Shown: positions 8,733-18,273 of the stretch, one piece after another | Layout of the letters: every line of letters begins with the position of its first letter | Position numbering within the stretch: position 1 is the first letter of the stretch | NCBI RefSeq assembly: GCF_009796845.1 | Contig: NZ_CP047025.1 | Span: 4,054,939 to 4,118,938, forward strand | Origin: Cobetia sp. L2A1 | GTDB taxonomy: Bacteria > Pseudomonadota > Gammaproteobacteria > Pseudomonadales > Halomonadaceae | Direction: 5' to 3' | Length of the DNA stretch: 64,000 nucleotides | Translations under genes and position numbers: made by a program | Notes under the pieces: generated by a model | What the model saw: only the letters and a program-made list of their open reading frames with translations | Told to the model about the DNA's origin: nothing | Database searches by the model: none

Positions 8733-9599
8733 TCAATGAGCGTCGAAACCGTGCTCATCCAAGCGCAGTGTCGCCAAGCTCTTCTTGACGGCTTCAAGCT
8801 GCTCCTTGAGCTTGGGACCACGCGTCTTGGCAACGCCGACTGCCAATGTATCGACGATGACCAGATGTGCAATACGCGAGCTCATCGGCGTGTATATCTC
8901 GGTGTCTTCGTGCACATCAATATGCAGCGGCAGCGTGACCTCTTCTGCCAGCGGCGAGCCGCTCGGACACAGGCCAATCACCGTGGCGCCAGCATCGCGC
9001 GCCAATCTGACACTCGCGATCAGTGCCTTGGTGCGCCCTGTCTGGGAGATGGCAACGACAACATCACGCGGCCCCAGCGTCACCGCCGACATGTTCTGCA
9101 TGTGCGGGTCGGTATAGGCTGCGGTAGAAATCTGCAGGCGGAAGAACTTGTGCTGGGCATCATGTGCCACCGCGCCAGAAGCGCCATAACCATAAAACTC
9201 GACACGGCTGGCAGACGCCAGTGAGTGGATCGCGCGGGCAACGGCCTCGGCATCCAGACGGTCACGTACTGACAGCAGAGTCCCGATGGTGGAGTCGAAC
9301 AACGCATGGGAGAACTCCGCCACGCTGTCGGAATCGTTCATCGAGAACTGGGCAAACTGGGTGCCCGTCGCCAGACGCTGGGCCAATTGAAGCTTGAAGT
9401 CCTGGAATCCGGCAAACCCCATCGCTCGACAGAAGCGTACGACGGTCGGCTCACTGACAGATGACTCACTGGCCAGATCCACAATCCGCATGTGAATCAC
9501 TTCCTCCGGATTACGGAGAACATAGCGGGCGACCTTCTGTTCTGAGCGACGGAAATTTTCCATCCGGCTTCTCAGGTCGTCGAAGATGGCATGACTCAC
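8733..9599 (-). CDS. hexR: RpiR-family transcriptional regulator HexR
   Basis: 288 residues. An N-terminal RpiR-type helix-turn-helix spans about residues 1-77 (RRSEQKVARYVL..., SVSEPTVVRFCRAMGFAGFQDFKLQLAQ). A SIS sugar-phosphate-binding domain spans about 125-265 (VEFYGYGASGAVAHDAQHKFFRL, VVVAISQTGRTKALI, TVIGLCPSGSPLAEEVTLPLHIDVHEDTEIYTPMSSRIA). The line-up with E. coli HexR is close along the whole length. HexR represses Entner-Doudoroff and glucose genes and is released by 2-keto-3-deoxy-6-phosphogluconate. Here it is not next to zwf/edd but stands between uvrD and a small divergent gene, so its targets lie elsewhere. Confidence 0.92.
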   Translation of the reverse strand: MSHAIFDDLRSRMENFRRSEQKVARYVLRNPEEVIHMRIVDLASESSVSEPTVVRFCRAMGFAGFQDFKLQLAQRLATGTQFAQFSMNDSDSVAEFSHALFDSTIGTLLSVRDRLDAEAVARAIHSLASASRVEFYGYGASGAVAHDAQHKFFRLQISTAAYTDPHMQNMSAVTLGPRDVVVAISQTGRTKALIASVRLARDAGATVIGLCPSGSPLAEEVTLPLHIDVHEDTEIYTPMSSRIAHLVIVDTLAVGVAKTRGPKLKEQLEAVKKSLATLRLDEHGFDAH

Positions 9600-9765
9600 G
9601 GCACACTCCTTGCAGACTTCATGGGCATGCCTGAGCTTACGTCATCCTTTAGGGGGTGTCGCCATCGCAGGCGGGCTGTAGTCACAATTTTGTCAAGTGC
9701 GCTATAGTAAAACGGTGTGGCGCCAGTGAAAGCCCACATCCTTTGGATACCATGGAGGTCGAATC

Positions 9766-9990
9766 ATGCGTAGTTCAGAGCAAGTAGATACGCTCAAGAA
9801 AGAGCTTCTCGATATTTTCATGACCTTGGGTGCCGATGAACATCAGGCCCGAAAAAAACAAAGCGAAGTCCGCCACCTCCGCGCACGTCGTGGAATTGAA
9901 ATGCACAACGAAATCAAGCGCCTAAGCAAGGATTTAAGCGACATCGAAGTGCTGGAAATGGATACCGCAAGCGACATCGACACCCACTGA
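9766..9990 (+). CDS. Small conserved-looking protein of unknown function
   Basis: 74 residues, starting at an ATG seven bases after a good GGAGGT ribosome binding site. It is strongly charged and mostly helical by composition: MRSSEQVDTLKKELLDIFMTLG at the start, then a basic stretch QARKKQSEVRHLRARRGIEMHNEIKRLSKDL and an acidic tail DIEVLEMDTASDID. No signal peptide, membrane segment or cysteine. It is transcribed away from hexR and followed by a hairpin. I do not recognise the family. The ribosome binding site, the downstream hairpin and the lack of a competing frame support a real gene; a nucleic-acid- or protein-binding role would be a guess. Confidence 0.65.
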   Translation: MRSSEQVDTLKKELLDIFMTLGADEHQARKKQSEVRHLRARRGIEMHNEIKRLSKDLSDIEVLEMDTASDIDTH

Positions 9991-9996
9991 GTTTCT

Positions 9997-10022
9997 GGCG
10001 GGAATGCGATTCGCTTCCCGCC
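9997..10022 (+). terminator. Hairpin after the 74-residue gene
   Basis: GGCGGGAA and TTCCCGCC form a perfect eight-base stem, with a further inner GCG/CGC pairing. It starts seven bases after the stop codon. There is no clear T-run, so it is a weak or rho-assisted terminator at best. Confidence 0.5.
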
Positions 10023-10263
10023 GTTACTGCTCTGCCTTCCGTCTACCCTCTCTTGAGTGGACAGATCAACCATGCACTCGGCATCGGCGCCACAGCGCGG
10101 TACGCCAATCTTCTCCTGTTATTTTTCCCAATACTTGGCACTTGCCTTTCATGACACTCATTGCGCTATTGCAGTGCAACACCTGCACGATCATTCAGAA
10201 TCATGCTTCTTTCTGTTGCATCACCACGCAATGAAATACCTACCTCTATCGACTGATAATAAT

Positions 10264-10303
10264 AATCAAAAACACGCGAGGCCCGCCAAATTGGCGAGCC
10301 TCG
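10264..10303 (-). terminator. Terminator of the sodium symporter gene
   Basis: On the minus strand CGAGGC...GCCTCG with inner GGCG/CGCC pairing makes the stem, followed by GTGTTTTTG. It lies about 80 bases beyond the transporter stop codon. Confidence 0.75.
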
Positions 10304-10384
10304 GTGATGACACTTATCGAGAAGATATTACGACATAAATCGTTCAGTCGTCAGGCAATAACCTCTCAAAACTCTCTTCCTTTC

Positions 10385-11752
10385 TTACAGGCTGGAAGCG
10401 AACACTACGACCACACCAACCGGGGCGATATAGCGGGCAACAAAACTCCACAATGAAAAGGCAGAGTCGCTCATGTTGAGCTGACTGCGAACTTCATCAC
10501 GGCCCATGAACCAGCCCACGAAGACAATGGTTGCCAGTCCCGTCAGCGGTAGCATCAATTTACTGGTCGCATAGTCGAGCAGGTCGAATACCGTCATGCC
10601 TTCGAACTTGCCGAACATGCCCAGCGGTGCCACGTCGCTCCACACATTGAAGGACAGGATAGTGGCAATACCTAACAGCCAGGTCGCGATACCTGCCACC
10701 CAGGCAGAGACGACACGTGACATCGGCGTCTTCTCTTCCAGCCATTCGACGATGGGCTCCAGCAGTGAGATGCCGGAGGTCCAGGCAGCGAACACCAGCA
10801 ACACGAAGAACATCACGCCAAACACTTCGCCGCCCGGCATTTGACCGAAGGCCAGTGGCAGCGTCTGGAAGATCAGGCCCGGGCCAGCGGCAGCATCGAG
10901 TCCATTGGAGAACACTACCGGGAAGATGGCCAAACCTGCCAACAACGCGATCACGGTATCCAGCACTACCACAATCAATGCGGTGCGGCCGATATTGACG
11001 TCATCGGAGAGGTAAGAGCCGTACGCCATCATGATGCCCATGCCCAGTGACAGGGTGAAGAAGGCATGTCCCATCGCCGCCAGCACGCCATCCTTGTCGA
11101 GCTTGGAGAAGTCCGGCGTCAACAGCCAGGCAGCCGCTTCAGCGAAACCATCCGTGGTGGCCGCGTAGCCGACCAGCATGATCAGCATGACCGCCAGCAG
11201 TGGCATCAGAATCTTGGCAGCACGTTCAAGCCCTCCAGCAACCCCGCCCGCGACGACCAGAATGACCATCAGCATGAAGGCACTGTGCCAAGCCAAAAGA
11301 GTGGCCGGATTACTGAGTAGCCCACCAAACAGGCTACCGGCCGTGTCTGCGGTCAGGCTCTCGAAGCTGCCGGTTGCCGCATCGGCGATGAAGGCCAGCG
11401 CCCAGCCCCCGATCACGCTATAGAAGGACAGGATCAAATAGGCGCCCAGGACACCGGCCACCCCGATCAACACCCAGGCAGGGCTGCGCTTGAGGCGCGC
11501 ACTGATGTTGCTCATGGTCGAGATAGGGTTCTTCTGACCCAGACGGCCCAATAGCCATTCAGACATCAAGATCGGCAGACCGATCAGCAGAATACAGACC
11601 AGATAGACGAGCACGAAAGCGCCACCGCCGCTCTCGCCGGTCATGTAGGGGAATTTCCAGATATTGCCAAGGCCAACGGAAGACCCGACAGCGGCCAGGG
11701 TAAAGGCCAGACGGGAAGACCACTGTGCGTGGGTATGCGGTTTGGATGACAT
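10385..11752 (-). CDS. Sodium-dependent transporter, NSS (SNF) family
   Basis: 455 residues from the ATG at 11752, which has AGGGA seven bases upstream; a longer frame adds an unlikely hydrophilic leader. The first helix holds the family hallmark WSSRLAFTLAAVGSSVGLGNIWKFPYMTGESGGGAFVLVYL, the sodium and substrate site region. About 11-12 hydrophobic segments follow, with a conserved helix 6-8 part (ALGHAFFTLSLGMGIMMAYGSYL). These inner-membrane proteins import amino acids or related compounds with sodium (relatives TnaT, MhsT, LeuT). The substrate cannot be told from sequence. It is a single gene with its own terminator. Confidence 0.93.
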   Translation of the reverse strand: MSSKPHTHAQWSSRLAFTLAAVGSSVGLGNIWKFPYMTGESGGGAFVLVYLVCILLIGLPILMSEWLLGRLGQKNPISTMSNISARLKRSPAWVLIGVAGVLGAYLILSFYSVIGGWALAFIADAATGSFESLTADTAGSLFGGLLSNPATLLAWHSAFMLMVILVVAGGVAGGLERAAKILMPLLAVMLIMLVGYAATTDGFAEAAAWLLTPDFSKLDKDGVLAAMGHAFFTLSLGMGIMMAYGSYLSDDVNIGRTALIVVVLDTVIALLAGLAIFPVVFSNGLDAAAGPGLIFQTLPLAFGQMPGGEVFGVMFFVLLVFAAWTSGISLLEPIVEWLEEKTPMSRVVSAWVAGIATWLLGIATILSFNVWSDVAPLGMFGKFEGMTVFDLLDYATSKLMLPLTGLATIVFVGWFMGRDEVRSQLNMSDSAFSLWSFVARYIAPVGVVVVFASSL

Positions 11753-12133
11753 GTGAATCCCTGATTCGTCGCGAGGATGCCTGTCGTTGATAGGACAGTC
11801 GGCATCTTGTTGTGCTTGTTGCATCTTGCCGCGTATTCGGACGGATCATCCGCTTGCAGACAAGATGGCGTCGCAGGATCACTGCTGTGATGCATCTACC
11901 TCCCCCCGATGGCCGGATAGGTCATGGAAGGCAGGCAAATTGATGCCGATAGGCACGCCGGAACAGACACTGTGCTCATTTCCGGTAAATATCGCCGTGG
12001 TAGCAGCGACATGTAGCTAAAGTTACTTGATTGGCCCTCTATCTGCCAGCAAGCCACCATCAGACCATCGCCTCACGGAGAAATTATATACTGGGGGTGA
12101 ATCACTGCAGATAGACGTCTTGAGCGCGATAGA
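11753..12133. other. Intergenic region between the NSS transporter and the DUF72 gene
   Basis: About 380 bases with no supported reading frame, tRNA-like fold or strong hairpin. It should hold the transporter promoter (minus strand) and the 3' end of the DUF72 transcript. Nothing else is recognisable. Confidence 0.4.
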
Positions 12134-13042
12134 TCAGAACAGGCTGCCCTGACATTCCCCAGGGAACTCACCTATTGCCGGCCGATCAAGGCGAGCATAT
12201 ACCTGGTTGGCGAGCAGACGAGCCAGCGCAGGGGCCGCTTTATTGTCAGGAGTATGTATAAACAGAAAGGGGCTTTTCCCCTGATTTATCCACAAGAAAA
12301 GCCGTTCAATCCAGGGAGAAAACAAGGCGATATTCGTTGCCTCATCATAGTGACCAATAAAACGGATGATGGGCTGATGGGCACTCGAGAACACATGTAA
12401 CGGGCGGTGTGGCTTTTCAGAGCGCGCGATGGCCAGGCCAGGATGCGCGGTAGTCGGACCACTGAAGAGTGGTCGCACATCCAGCATGACGCGATCAGCG
12501 CCATGAGTTATCAACAATCGATTCAACTGCCGTTCAGCCTCACCCTTGGCGAAGAATGCCGGGGCGCGAGGCTCGACGGCCCACGCAAGTCCTTCGCCGC
12601 GTACATGCAGGAAGAATTGCTCCAGAAGCGGCAATACTTCGGCGCCCAGATCGCGTGGCAGCTGAATCATGATAGGGCCCAACTGAGCTTTCAGAGGCGC
12701 GATGCGCTCAAGAAATGCCGCAAGCTCATCCTCGATACCGACCATGCGCAACTCGTGGGTCAGACGTCCTGGCAGCTTGAAACAGAAACGAAATCCCGTA
12801 GGCGCCTGACGTGCCCAGCTGGCGACGGCCTCTACCGTCGGCTGGGCATAGAAACTGGTATTGCCCTCGACGCAATCAAACACCTGCGCGTAGTCCGCCA
12901 GATGCTCACGCGGTCCACTGGCCGGCAGCAGACTGCCTCGCCAATCATCATTGGCCCACATGGCAAGGCCAAGGTGCAACTCACCCGGGGGAGTGTCTGC
13001 TAGCGGTGCATTGGACGATGATGCTGCGCACTGAGGGTGCAT
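12134..13042 (-). CDS. DUF72 domain protein (YecE-like)
   Basis: 302 residues from the ATG at 13042; an upstream TTG at 13060 is possible but has no ribosome binding site. DUF72 features run through the whole protein: GLAMWANDDWRGSLLP near the start, LADYAQVFDCVEGNTSFYAQPTVEAVASWARQAPTGFRFCFKLPGRLTHEL, LGPIMIQLPRDLG, a central WAVEPRAPAFF and DVRPLFSG, and the C-terminal HTPDNKAAPALARLLANQV. The fold is a TIM barrel of unknown function; the conserved NTSFY and HTPDN patches suggest an enzyme. It is divergent from the YitT-like gene. Only the domain assignment is secure. Confidence 0.85.
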   Translation of the reverse strand: MHPQCAASSSNAPLADTPPGELHLGLAMWANDDWRGSLLPASGPREHLADYAQVFDCVEGNTSFYAQPTVEAVASWARQAPTGFRFCFKLPGRLTHELRMVGIEDELAAFLERIAPLKAQLGPIMIQLPRDLGAEVLPLLEQFFLHVRGEGLAWAVEPRAPAFFAKGEAERQLNRLLITHGADRVMLDVRPLFSGPTTAHPGLAIARSEKPHRPLHVFSSAHQPIIRFIGHYDEATNIALFSPWIERLFLWINQGKSPFLFIHTPDNKAAPALARLLANQVYARLDRPAIGEFPGECQGSLF

Positions 13043-13312
13043 CTTGAGCTGGATTCCCAATGGATATGACTCGATAACTGCTGATTACGTAGCAGATATT
13101 TCTGCTACCAAAGCGACGTAAGCACAATAATAACTGTCACTTCCTCATGCTATGGTCCGCTTCCTGCATGACGTCATCATGGCAACAGCTGAGGCTTGAT
13201 GCCATGCGTAGTGCCAACAGGCGGAACATCCACCGCCTTGGCCCCCCTTCCTGCTAGCCACAAGCCAAGCCGGGAGACATCTCCATTGACTGCCCTTACC
13301 CCGGAGCCTGTC

Positions 13313-14044
13313 ATGACAGCTTTTCAACGTCTTATTCTGCGTGCCAACAGTGGATGCTCATGGGCGGCCAATGCCATCACGCTACGTAGCCTGATCACCC
13401 TCTTCGAGGGCTGCTTGCTCGTCGCCCTTGGCGTTCGCCTGCTGCAGGCCGGAGGTCTGTTGGTCAGCGGTACCGCAGGGATATCACTGCTAGGGGCTGA
13501 TCTCACATCTCTGAGCTTCGGTAGCCTGTTCTTCCTGATCAACCTGCCCTTCTACTGGCTGGCGTGGAAGCAGCTGGGATTGAACTTCACTCTACGCACG
13601 CTGGGCTGCGTGACATTGCTGTCCGTACTCTCTGATCTACTGGCCAGCAGTCTGCCACTGGGCAATGTGAGCCTACCGGTAGCCGCCATCGCCGCAGGGC
13701 TCTTGATCGGCCTCGGCGTGACACTGCTATTTCGCGAGAATGCCTCACTGGGCGGCCTGAACATTCTGTCGCTCCATCTGGAACGCCGCTACGGCATTCA
13801 CGCCGGACGCACCACGTTCAGCTTTGATCTGCTGCTGATTGCGCTCGCGGCACTGGTCTACCCTTGGCCACAAGTGGTTGGCTCGACTCTGGCTTTTGCC
13901 ACGCTGTCCTTCGTGCTCGGCCGTTATCACCGCCGGACACCGCAGACGACGAAAATCGTCAGTCAAACTGATACTACCCAGAACGATGCTACCCAGAGCA
14001 CTGCCTCTGCCTACGACAAGGCCAACGTACAGACGGTTCTTTAA
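13313..14044 (+). CDS. YitT-family membrane protein
   Basis: 243 residues from the ATG at 13313, preceded by CGGAG at eight bases. The earlier in-frame ATG at 13196 gives a leader with no ribosome binding site. Five to six hydrophobic segments are visible ([74 protein letters not shown]). The family glycine-rich segments [14 protein letters not shown] and [24 protein letters not shown] are present. YitT proteins are inner-membrane proteins of unknown transport role. The gene converges on rluF, and the two stop codons share the palindrome TTAA (14041-14044). The last 30 residues are hydrophilic and Thr/Gln-rich. Confidence 0.85.
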   Translation: MTAFQRLILRANSGCSWAANAITLRSLITLFEGCLLVALGVRLLQAGGLLVSGTAGISLLGADLTSLSFGSLFFLINLPFYWLAWKQLGLNFTLRTLGCVTLLSVLSDLLASSLPLGNVSLPVAAIAAGLLIGLGVTLLFRENASLGGLNILSLHLERRYGIHAGRTTFSFDLLLIALAALVYPWPQVVGSTLAFATLSFVLGRYHRRTPQTTKIVSQTDTTQNDATQSTASAYDKANVQTVL

Positions 14045-15267
14045 CGCCGCCCACGACCTCCACCATTGCCGCCATTGTTCGAAGGCCCCTTGCCTGAGGT
14101 GTTTCGCTGAGGGGCCCCTCTGTTGGCTGCCGTCTTGCCGTTACCCGAGGCCTTGCTGCCGGAATTCCCGGGCTTGGTGCTCTTGTTGATGGAGGACTTT
14201 CCTGCACTGCCTCGATCATTCCCGCTGCCCGTGGCATTGCTGCGAGTACGTGGCTTGAGACTACTGGCCAAGGTCTCTTCGCGACCGCCGCTGCGCTTTT
14301 CACTTGTATTGTGACCCGCGCCGTCCTTGCGACTCGTCTCTCTGCTTCTCTGCTCTCTACTGCCCTGCTCTCTACTGCCCGCCTGCTTGCGACTGGCATT
14401 TCGGCTGCCGGTGCTCTTGCCCTCGGCACGCTGAGGCGCCCCGCGTCGATCAGGGTCGGTATCCTGTGCAGCGCGCTGTTGACGCGCTGCGACCGCACGC
14501 TGGGTGGGCGGCGGAGCAGCCTCGAAGCGTGAGGCTTCTTCAGTACCACTGGAGCCTTCAATCATCTGCTGGATGTCCGACATCTCGCGTTGAGTCAGAT
14601 AACGCCATTGACCGATGCCAAGCCCTTCCAGACTGATGTTCATGATGCGGACGCGCTTGAGCTTGAAGACCTCATAGCCCAGCGCTTCGCACATGCGTCG
14701 AATCTGACGATTGAGCCCCTGGGTCAGCGTGATGCGAAATACATAGGTCGATATCTGCTCAATGCGACACGGCAAGGTGACGGTATCCAGAATTGGCACA
14801 CCCGCCGCCATGCGCTTGAGAAAGTCAGTGTTGATGGGACGATCAACCCTGACGATGTATTCCTTCTCATGAGCATTTCCGGCGCGCAGGATCTTGTTGA
14901 CGATGTCGCCGTCACTGGTCAAGAAAATCAAGCCATCAGAGGGCTTGTCCAGACGCCCAATCGGAAAGATACGCTTGGGATGACCGATATAATCGATGAT
15001 ATTGCCTTCAACATGACGCTCGGTCGTACAGGTGATACCCACTGGCTTGTTGAAGGCCAGGTAGACGGCTTCCTGCTTGGCTCTCAGTGGCTTGCCATTG
15101 ACCAGCACCTCATCACCCGGTGACACCTTGGTGCCCATCTCGGGGACGACACCATTGATGGTTACTCGCCCATCGGCGATATAACGGTCAGCCTCGCGAC
15201 GCGAGCAGAAGCCCGTTTCACTGATGAACTTGTTGAGGCGGGTAAGCGATGCGTCACGATCAGTCAT
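14041..15267 (-). CDS. rluF: 23S rRNA pseudouridine synthase RluF with a long basic C-terminal tail
   Basis: 408 residues; the E. coli enzyme has about 290. An S4-like RNA-binding domain covers about residues 7-60 ([31 protein letters not shown]). The pseudouridine synthase domain covers about 70-235, with the catalytic-loop motif [18 protein letters not shown] and the family [20 protein letters not shown]. From about residue 245 the sequence becomes low-complexity and very rich in Ser, Arg, Lys, Gly and Asn up to the end ([26 protein letters not shown]), probably disordered and RNA-binding. RluF modifies U2604 of 23S rRNA. The tail includes an exact 15-base tandem duplication. Confidence 0.93.
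   Translation of the reverse strand: MTDRDASLTRLNKFISETGFCSRREADRYIADGRVTINGVVPEMGTKVSPGDEVLVNGKPLRAKQEAVYLAFNKPVGITCTTERHVEGNIIDYIGHPKRIFPIGRLDKPSDGLIFLTSDGDIVNKILRAGNAHEKEYIVRVDRPINTDFLKRMAAGVPILDTVTLPCRIEQISTYVFRITLTQGLNRQIRRMCEALGYEVFKLKRVRIMNISLEGLGIGQWRYLTQREMSDIQQMIEGSSGTEEASRFEAAPPPTQRAVAARQQRAAQDTDPDRRGAPQRAEGKSTGSRNASRKQAGSREQGSREQRSRETSRKDGAGHNTSEKRSGGREETLASSLKPRTRSNATGSGNDRGSAGKSSINKSTKPGNSGSKASGNGKTAANRGAPQRNTSGKGPSNNGGNGGGRGRR
14351..14380. repeat. Exact 15-base tandem duplication in the rluF tail
   Basis: TGCTCTCTACTGCCC occurs twice in direct succession. It encodes a repeated five-residue SRE/GQ-type unit on the minus strand. It looks like a slippage expansion in the disordered tail. 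Confidence 0.9.
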
Positions 15268-15344
15268 GGCAAGTCACGTGCGTGCGCCGGGCGATGAACG
15301 CGCAGCGGACGGAAGGGAATAAGGAGGCAGGCACACAGGATACC

Positions 15345-15370
15345 AAAAACGGCAGCCCTGAGGCTGCCGT
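15345..15370 (-). terminator. Terminator of glmS
   Basis: ACGGCAGCC and GGCTGCCGT form a nine-base perfect stem with a four-base loop. On the minus strand it is followed by TTTTT. It lies about 80 bases after the glmS stop. Confidence 0.85.
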
Positions 15371-15448
15371 CTGGTGGACAAGGTTTGTCACCTCGCCGAT
15401 TCGGAATGTACCCACTGAGGTACTGTTCCGTGAGCCTGGTCGATCGAC

Positions 15449-17296
15449 TTACTCGACCGTGACGCTCTTGGCCAGATTACGCGGCTGATCGACGTCTGTG
15501 CCCTTGAGTATAGCCACATGATAAGACAGTAGCTGGAGCGGCAAGGTGTAGAGGATCGGGGCCAGCAGTTCGCTGACATGCGGCATGCGTAGCACCCGCA
15601 CGCCGTCACTCTCTTCCAGGCTGATGTTTTCGTCGGCGAAGACAAACAGTTCACCGCCACGTGCGCGGACTTCCTGCAGGTTCGACTTGAGCTTCTCAAT
15701 CAGCTCATCATTAGGCGCGACCGCCACGACTGGCATGTCAGCATCCACCAGCGCCAGCGGGCCATGCTTCAGCTCGCCCGCCGGATACGCCTCGGCGTGG
15801 ATATAGGAGATTTCCTTGAGCTTGAGCGCGCCTTCCAGTGCGATCGGGAACTGGGTGCCGCGACCGAGGAACAGGGCATTGTGCTTGTCGGCAAACGCCT
15901 CGGAGAGATGTTCGATCTCGCTGTCCATGGCCAGTGCCTTGGTGAACAGGCTCGGCAGCTCGCGCAGATCACGTACGACTTCGGCTTCACCTGCGTCATC
16001 ACCTCCATGTGCGCGACGCAGTGCCAGTGTCAGCAACATCAGGCCAATCAGCTGGGTGGTGAAGGCCTTGGTAGAGGCAACACCGATTTCCGGGCCGGCC
16101 ATGGTCATCAGACTGAGGTCCGACTCACGCACCAGTGAGCTGCCCGGTACGTTGCAGATGGCCAAGCTACCAAGAATGCCCCCCAGCGACTGCGCATAGC
16201 GCAGTGCAGATAGCGTATCAGCCGTTTCGCCGGACTGGGAGAGCGTCACGAACAGCGTGCCGTCGGCCACGACAACCGGACGATAACGGAATTCAGAAGC
16301 GACCTCGACCGCTGCCGGAATCCCTGCCAGACGCTCGATCCAGTAACGCGCCACCATGCCGGCATGGTAGCTGGTACCACAGGCAACGATCTGCACCTGC
16401 TTGACCTGACTGAATAGCGTCTCTGCCTGGTTTCCGAAACTACGCACCAGTACGTGGTCGCCATTCAATCGACCTTCAAGCGTTGCGGCCAGCGCACGGG
16501 GTTGCTCATGGATTTCCTTGAGCATGAAGTGGCGATACTCGCCCTTGGAAGCAGCATCCTGTGCATGCTCGAAGATCTGCACCGGACGCTCATTGCTCGA
16601 GGTGATCAGGCGCTCGCCCTGTTCAAAGATCTCGATCTTCTCGGCTGTCATGCGGACCAGATCACCTTCCTTGAGATAGATGAAGCGATCGGTAACCTGT
16701 AGCAGTGCCAGTTGATCAGAGGCCAGGAAGTGCTCATCGATACCGACACCGATAACGAGTGGGCTGCCTTGGCGTGCCCCGATCAGTACATCTGGCTGAG
16801 CGCGATGAATGACACCCAGTGCGAAGGCGCCATCCAACAGTGCAACGGATTTCTGCACTGCAGTCAGCAGGTCCTGACTCAGGGTGTATTCGCGCGCCAA
16901 CAGATGAGCGACGACTTCAGTGTCAGTCTCGGAGGTGAAGACATAGCCCTGACCTTGCAGCTCACGCTTGAGGGTTTCGTAATTCTCGATGATGCCGTTA
17001 TGCACCACGGCCAGGCTGTCACCTGACTGATGCGGGTGAGCGTTGGCTTCCGTCGGGGCACCATGTGTGGCCCAGCGCGTGTGAGCAATACCCACGCGAC
17101 CCTTGAGCGGCGAATCACCCAGACGCGCTTCCAGCGCACCGACCTTGCCCAGTGCACGAACGCGGTTCAGACGCCCTTCTTCCGAGAGCACTGCCATGCC
17201 CGCGCTGTCATAGCCGCGATATTCGAGGCGATGCAGCCCCTCAAGCAGGATGTTCTGAACGTTACGACTGGCGACAGCGCCTACGATTCCACACAT
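15449..17296 (-). CDS. glmS: Glutamine--fructose-6-phosphate aminotransferase GlmS
   Basis: 615 residues from the ATG at 17296, with AAGGAG seven bases upstream. This start makes the catalytic cysteine the second residue (MCGIVGAV), as required for the glutaminase domain (about 1-240). Two SIS isomerase domains follow ([58 protein letters not shown]). The protein ends [18 protein letters not shown], the usual GlmS C-terminus. It makes glucosamine-6-phosphate, the first step to UDP-GlcNAc for peptidoglycan and lipopolysaccharide. It begins 11 bases after glmR, so the two form an operon, with glmU just upstream. Confidence 0.98.
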   Translation of the reverse strand: MCGIVGAVASRNVQNILLEGLHRLEYRGYDSAGMAVLSEEGRLNRVRALGKVGALEARLGDSPLKGRVGIAHTRWATHGAPTEANAHPHQSGDSLAVVHNGIIENYETLKRELQGQGYVFTSETDTEVVAHLLAREYTLSQDLLTAVQKSVALLDGAFALGVIHRAQPDVLIGARQGSPLVIGVGIDEHFLASDQLALLQVTDRFIYLKEGDLVRMTAEKIEIFEQGERLITSSNERPVQIFEHAQDAASKGEYRHFMLKEIHEQPRALAATLEGRLNGDHVLVRSFGNQAETLFSQVKQVQIVACGTSYHAGMVARYWIERLAGIPAAVEVASEFRYRPVVVADGTLFVTLSQSGETADTLSALRYAQSLGGILGSLAICNVPGSSLVRESDLSLMTMAGPEIGVASTKAFTTQLIGLMLLTLALRRAHGGDDAGEAEVVRDLRELPSLFTKALAMDSEIEHLSEAFADKHNALFLGRGTQFPIALEGALKLKEISYIHAEAYPAGELKHGPLALVDADMPVVAVAPNDELIEKLKSNLQEVRARGGELFVFADENISLEESDGVRVLRMPHVSELLAPILYTLPLQLLSYHVAILKGTDVDQPRNLAKSVTVE

Positions 17297-17307
17297 GAGC
17301 AATCTCC

Positions 17308-18087
17308 TTATGCTGGGGTGTGCGCAGGCAGAGGGGCAACAAGTACCTCGACGCCATGGGCACGAATTTGGTCACGCGCGGCACTGGGCAGCGCGTCATC
17401 GGTAATCAGGGTACTGACGCTGGACCAACCCAGCTCCAGATTGGGAATGCGGCGGCCCAGCTTGTGGGATTCCGCCATCACCACCACTTCGCGCGACACC
17501 TCGGCCATCACGCGTGACAGGCCGATCAGCTCATTGAAGGTGGTAGTGCCACGCTCGACATCCAGTCCGTCCGCGCCAAGAAAGACCTGATCAAAGTCAT
17601 AGCTGCGCAGTACCTGCTCCGCCACCTGACCCTGGAAGGAGTCGGAATGTGGATCCCAGGTACCGCCCGTCATCAGCAATACCGGCTCGTTCTCCAACTC
17701 GCGGATGGCATTGGCAACGCTCAGCGAGTTGGTCATCACGATCAGGTCATCACGACCCTTGAGCTCGGGAATCAACACCACAGTGGTCGTGCCGCTGTCG
17801 ATGATGATGCGCTGATGGGCGCGAATGCGACTGGCCGCCAACCGAGCGATGGCCTGTTTGGCGGCACTCACCGGCTCGTCATGTACCAGCAACTCACGTG
17901 GCATGGCTACGGCACCACCATAGCGACGCAGCAATAAACCGCTTTTCTCGAGAAAGGCCAGGTCCTTGCGGATGGTGACCTCCGAAGTGGCAAGCTCCCT
18001 CGCCAGCGCCTCGACACTGACTTCACCATCACGCGCCAACTGATCGAGGATCTGGTGACGCCGTTGTGGTGTCAGTCGCTTTGACAT
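17308..18087 (-). CDS. glmR: DeoR-family regulator GlmR of the glm genes
   Basis: 259 residues from the ATG at 18087, preceded by GGGAG; a longer frame to 18231 has no ribosome binding site and crosses the operator. A DeoR helix-turn-helix lies at the N-terminus ([55 protein letters not shown]). The sugar-phosphate sensor domain follows ([58 protein letters not shown]). In Pseudomonas the gene between glmU and glmS carries this name, and the same order is found here. A role in controlling GlmS supply is inferred from family and location. Repeated TTTCG motifs directly upstream are its likely binding sites. Confidence 0.85.
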   Translation of the reverse strand: MSKRLTPQRRHQILDQLARDGEVSVEALARELATSEVTIRKDLAFLEKSGLLLRRYGGAVAMPRELLVHDEPVSAAKQAIARLAASRIRAHQRIIIDSGTTTVVLIPELKGRDDLIVMTNSLSVANAIRELENEPVLLMTGGTWDPHSDSFQGQVAEQVLRSYDFDQVFLGADGLDVERGTTTFNELIGLSRVMAEVSREVVVMAESHKLGRRIPNLELGWSSVSTLITDDALPSAARDQIRAHGVEVLVAPLPAHTPA

Positions 18088-18104
18088 CGGGGACTCCCAT
18101 GAAG

Positions 18105-18153
18105 TTTCGAAACGAAAGATAAAAGAGATAAAACGAAACATCAAGCGAAAGAC
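18105..18153 (-). promoter_or_regulatory. TTTCG-repeat operator upstream of glmR (probable autoregulation)
   Basis: The minus strand has four TTTCG motifs in 43 bases (spacings 12, 21 and 5), two extended to TTTCGTTT, ending about 20 bases before the glmR start. DeoR-family regulators such as AgaR bind tandem TTTCGTTT-like repeats. The position fits an operator controlling glmR-glmS. Confidence 0.55.
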
Positions 18154-18186
18154 AACATGGCATGATGAGATCCATACTCTGGATGC

Positions 18187-18220
18187 ACGACGGGGGACAC
18201 CTCTCGGTATCCCCCGTCGT
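18187..18220 (-). terminator. Strong hairpin between glmU and glmR
   Basis: ACGACGGGGGA and TCCCCCGTCGT pair over 11 bases around a 12-base loop. No T-run follows on either strand. It may end or attenuate the glmU transcript, or stabilise its 3' end. Confidence 0.5.
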
Positions 18221-18273
18221 ATCTGCCTCATGCACGCGTTATCACACGATGCCTAACAGCTACTTCTCGCCAC

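Noticed and set aside
9661..9720. HexR box or sigma-70 promoter between hexR and the small gene
   Set aside because: TTGTCA and TATAGT are only seven bases apart, and no TTGT-N7-ACAA pattern is present, so neither assignment holds.
12286..12294. Perfect DnaA box TTATCCACA
   Set aside because: It is single and lies within the DUF72 coding sequence, where it simply encodes part of an LWIN stretch; no cluster around it.
15449..17296. Possible glmS ribozyme or GlmY/GlmZ-type control
   Set aside because: Only 11 bases separate glmR from glmS, and no ribozyme-like structure is visible; the ribozyme is a feature of Gram-positive bacteria.
17030..17590. Long plus-strand frame opposite glmS/glmR
   Set aside because: Both glmS and glmR are certain on the minus strand; the frame is a shadow.
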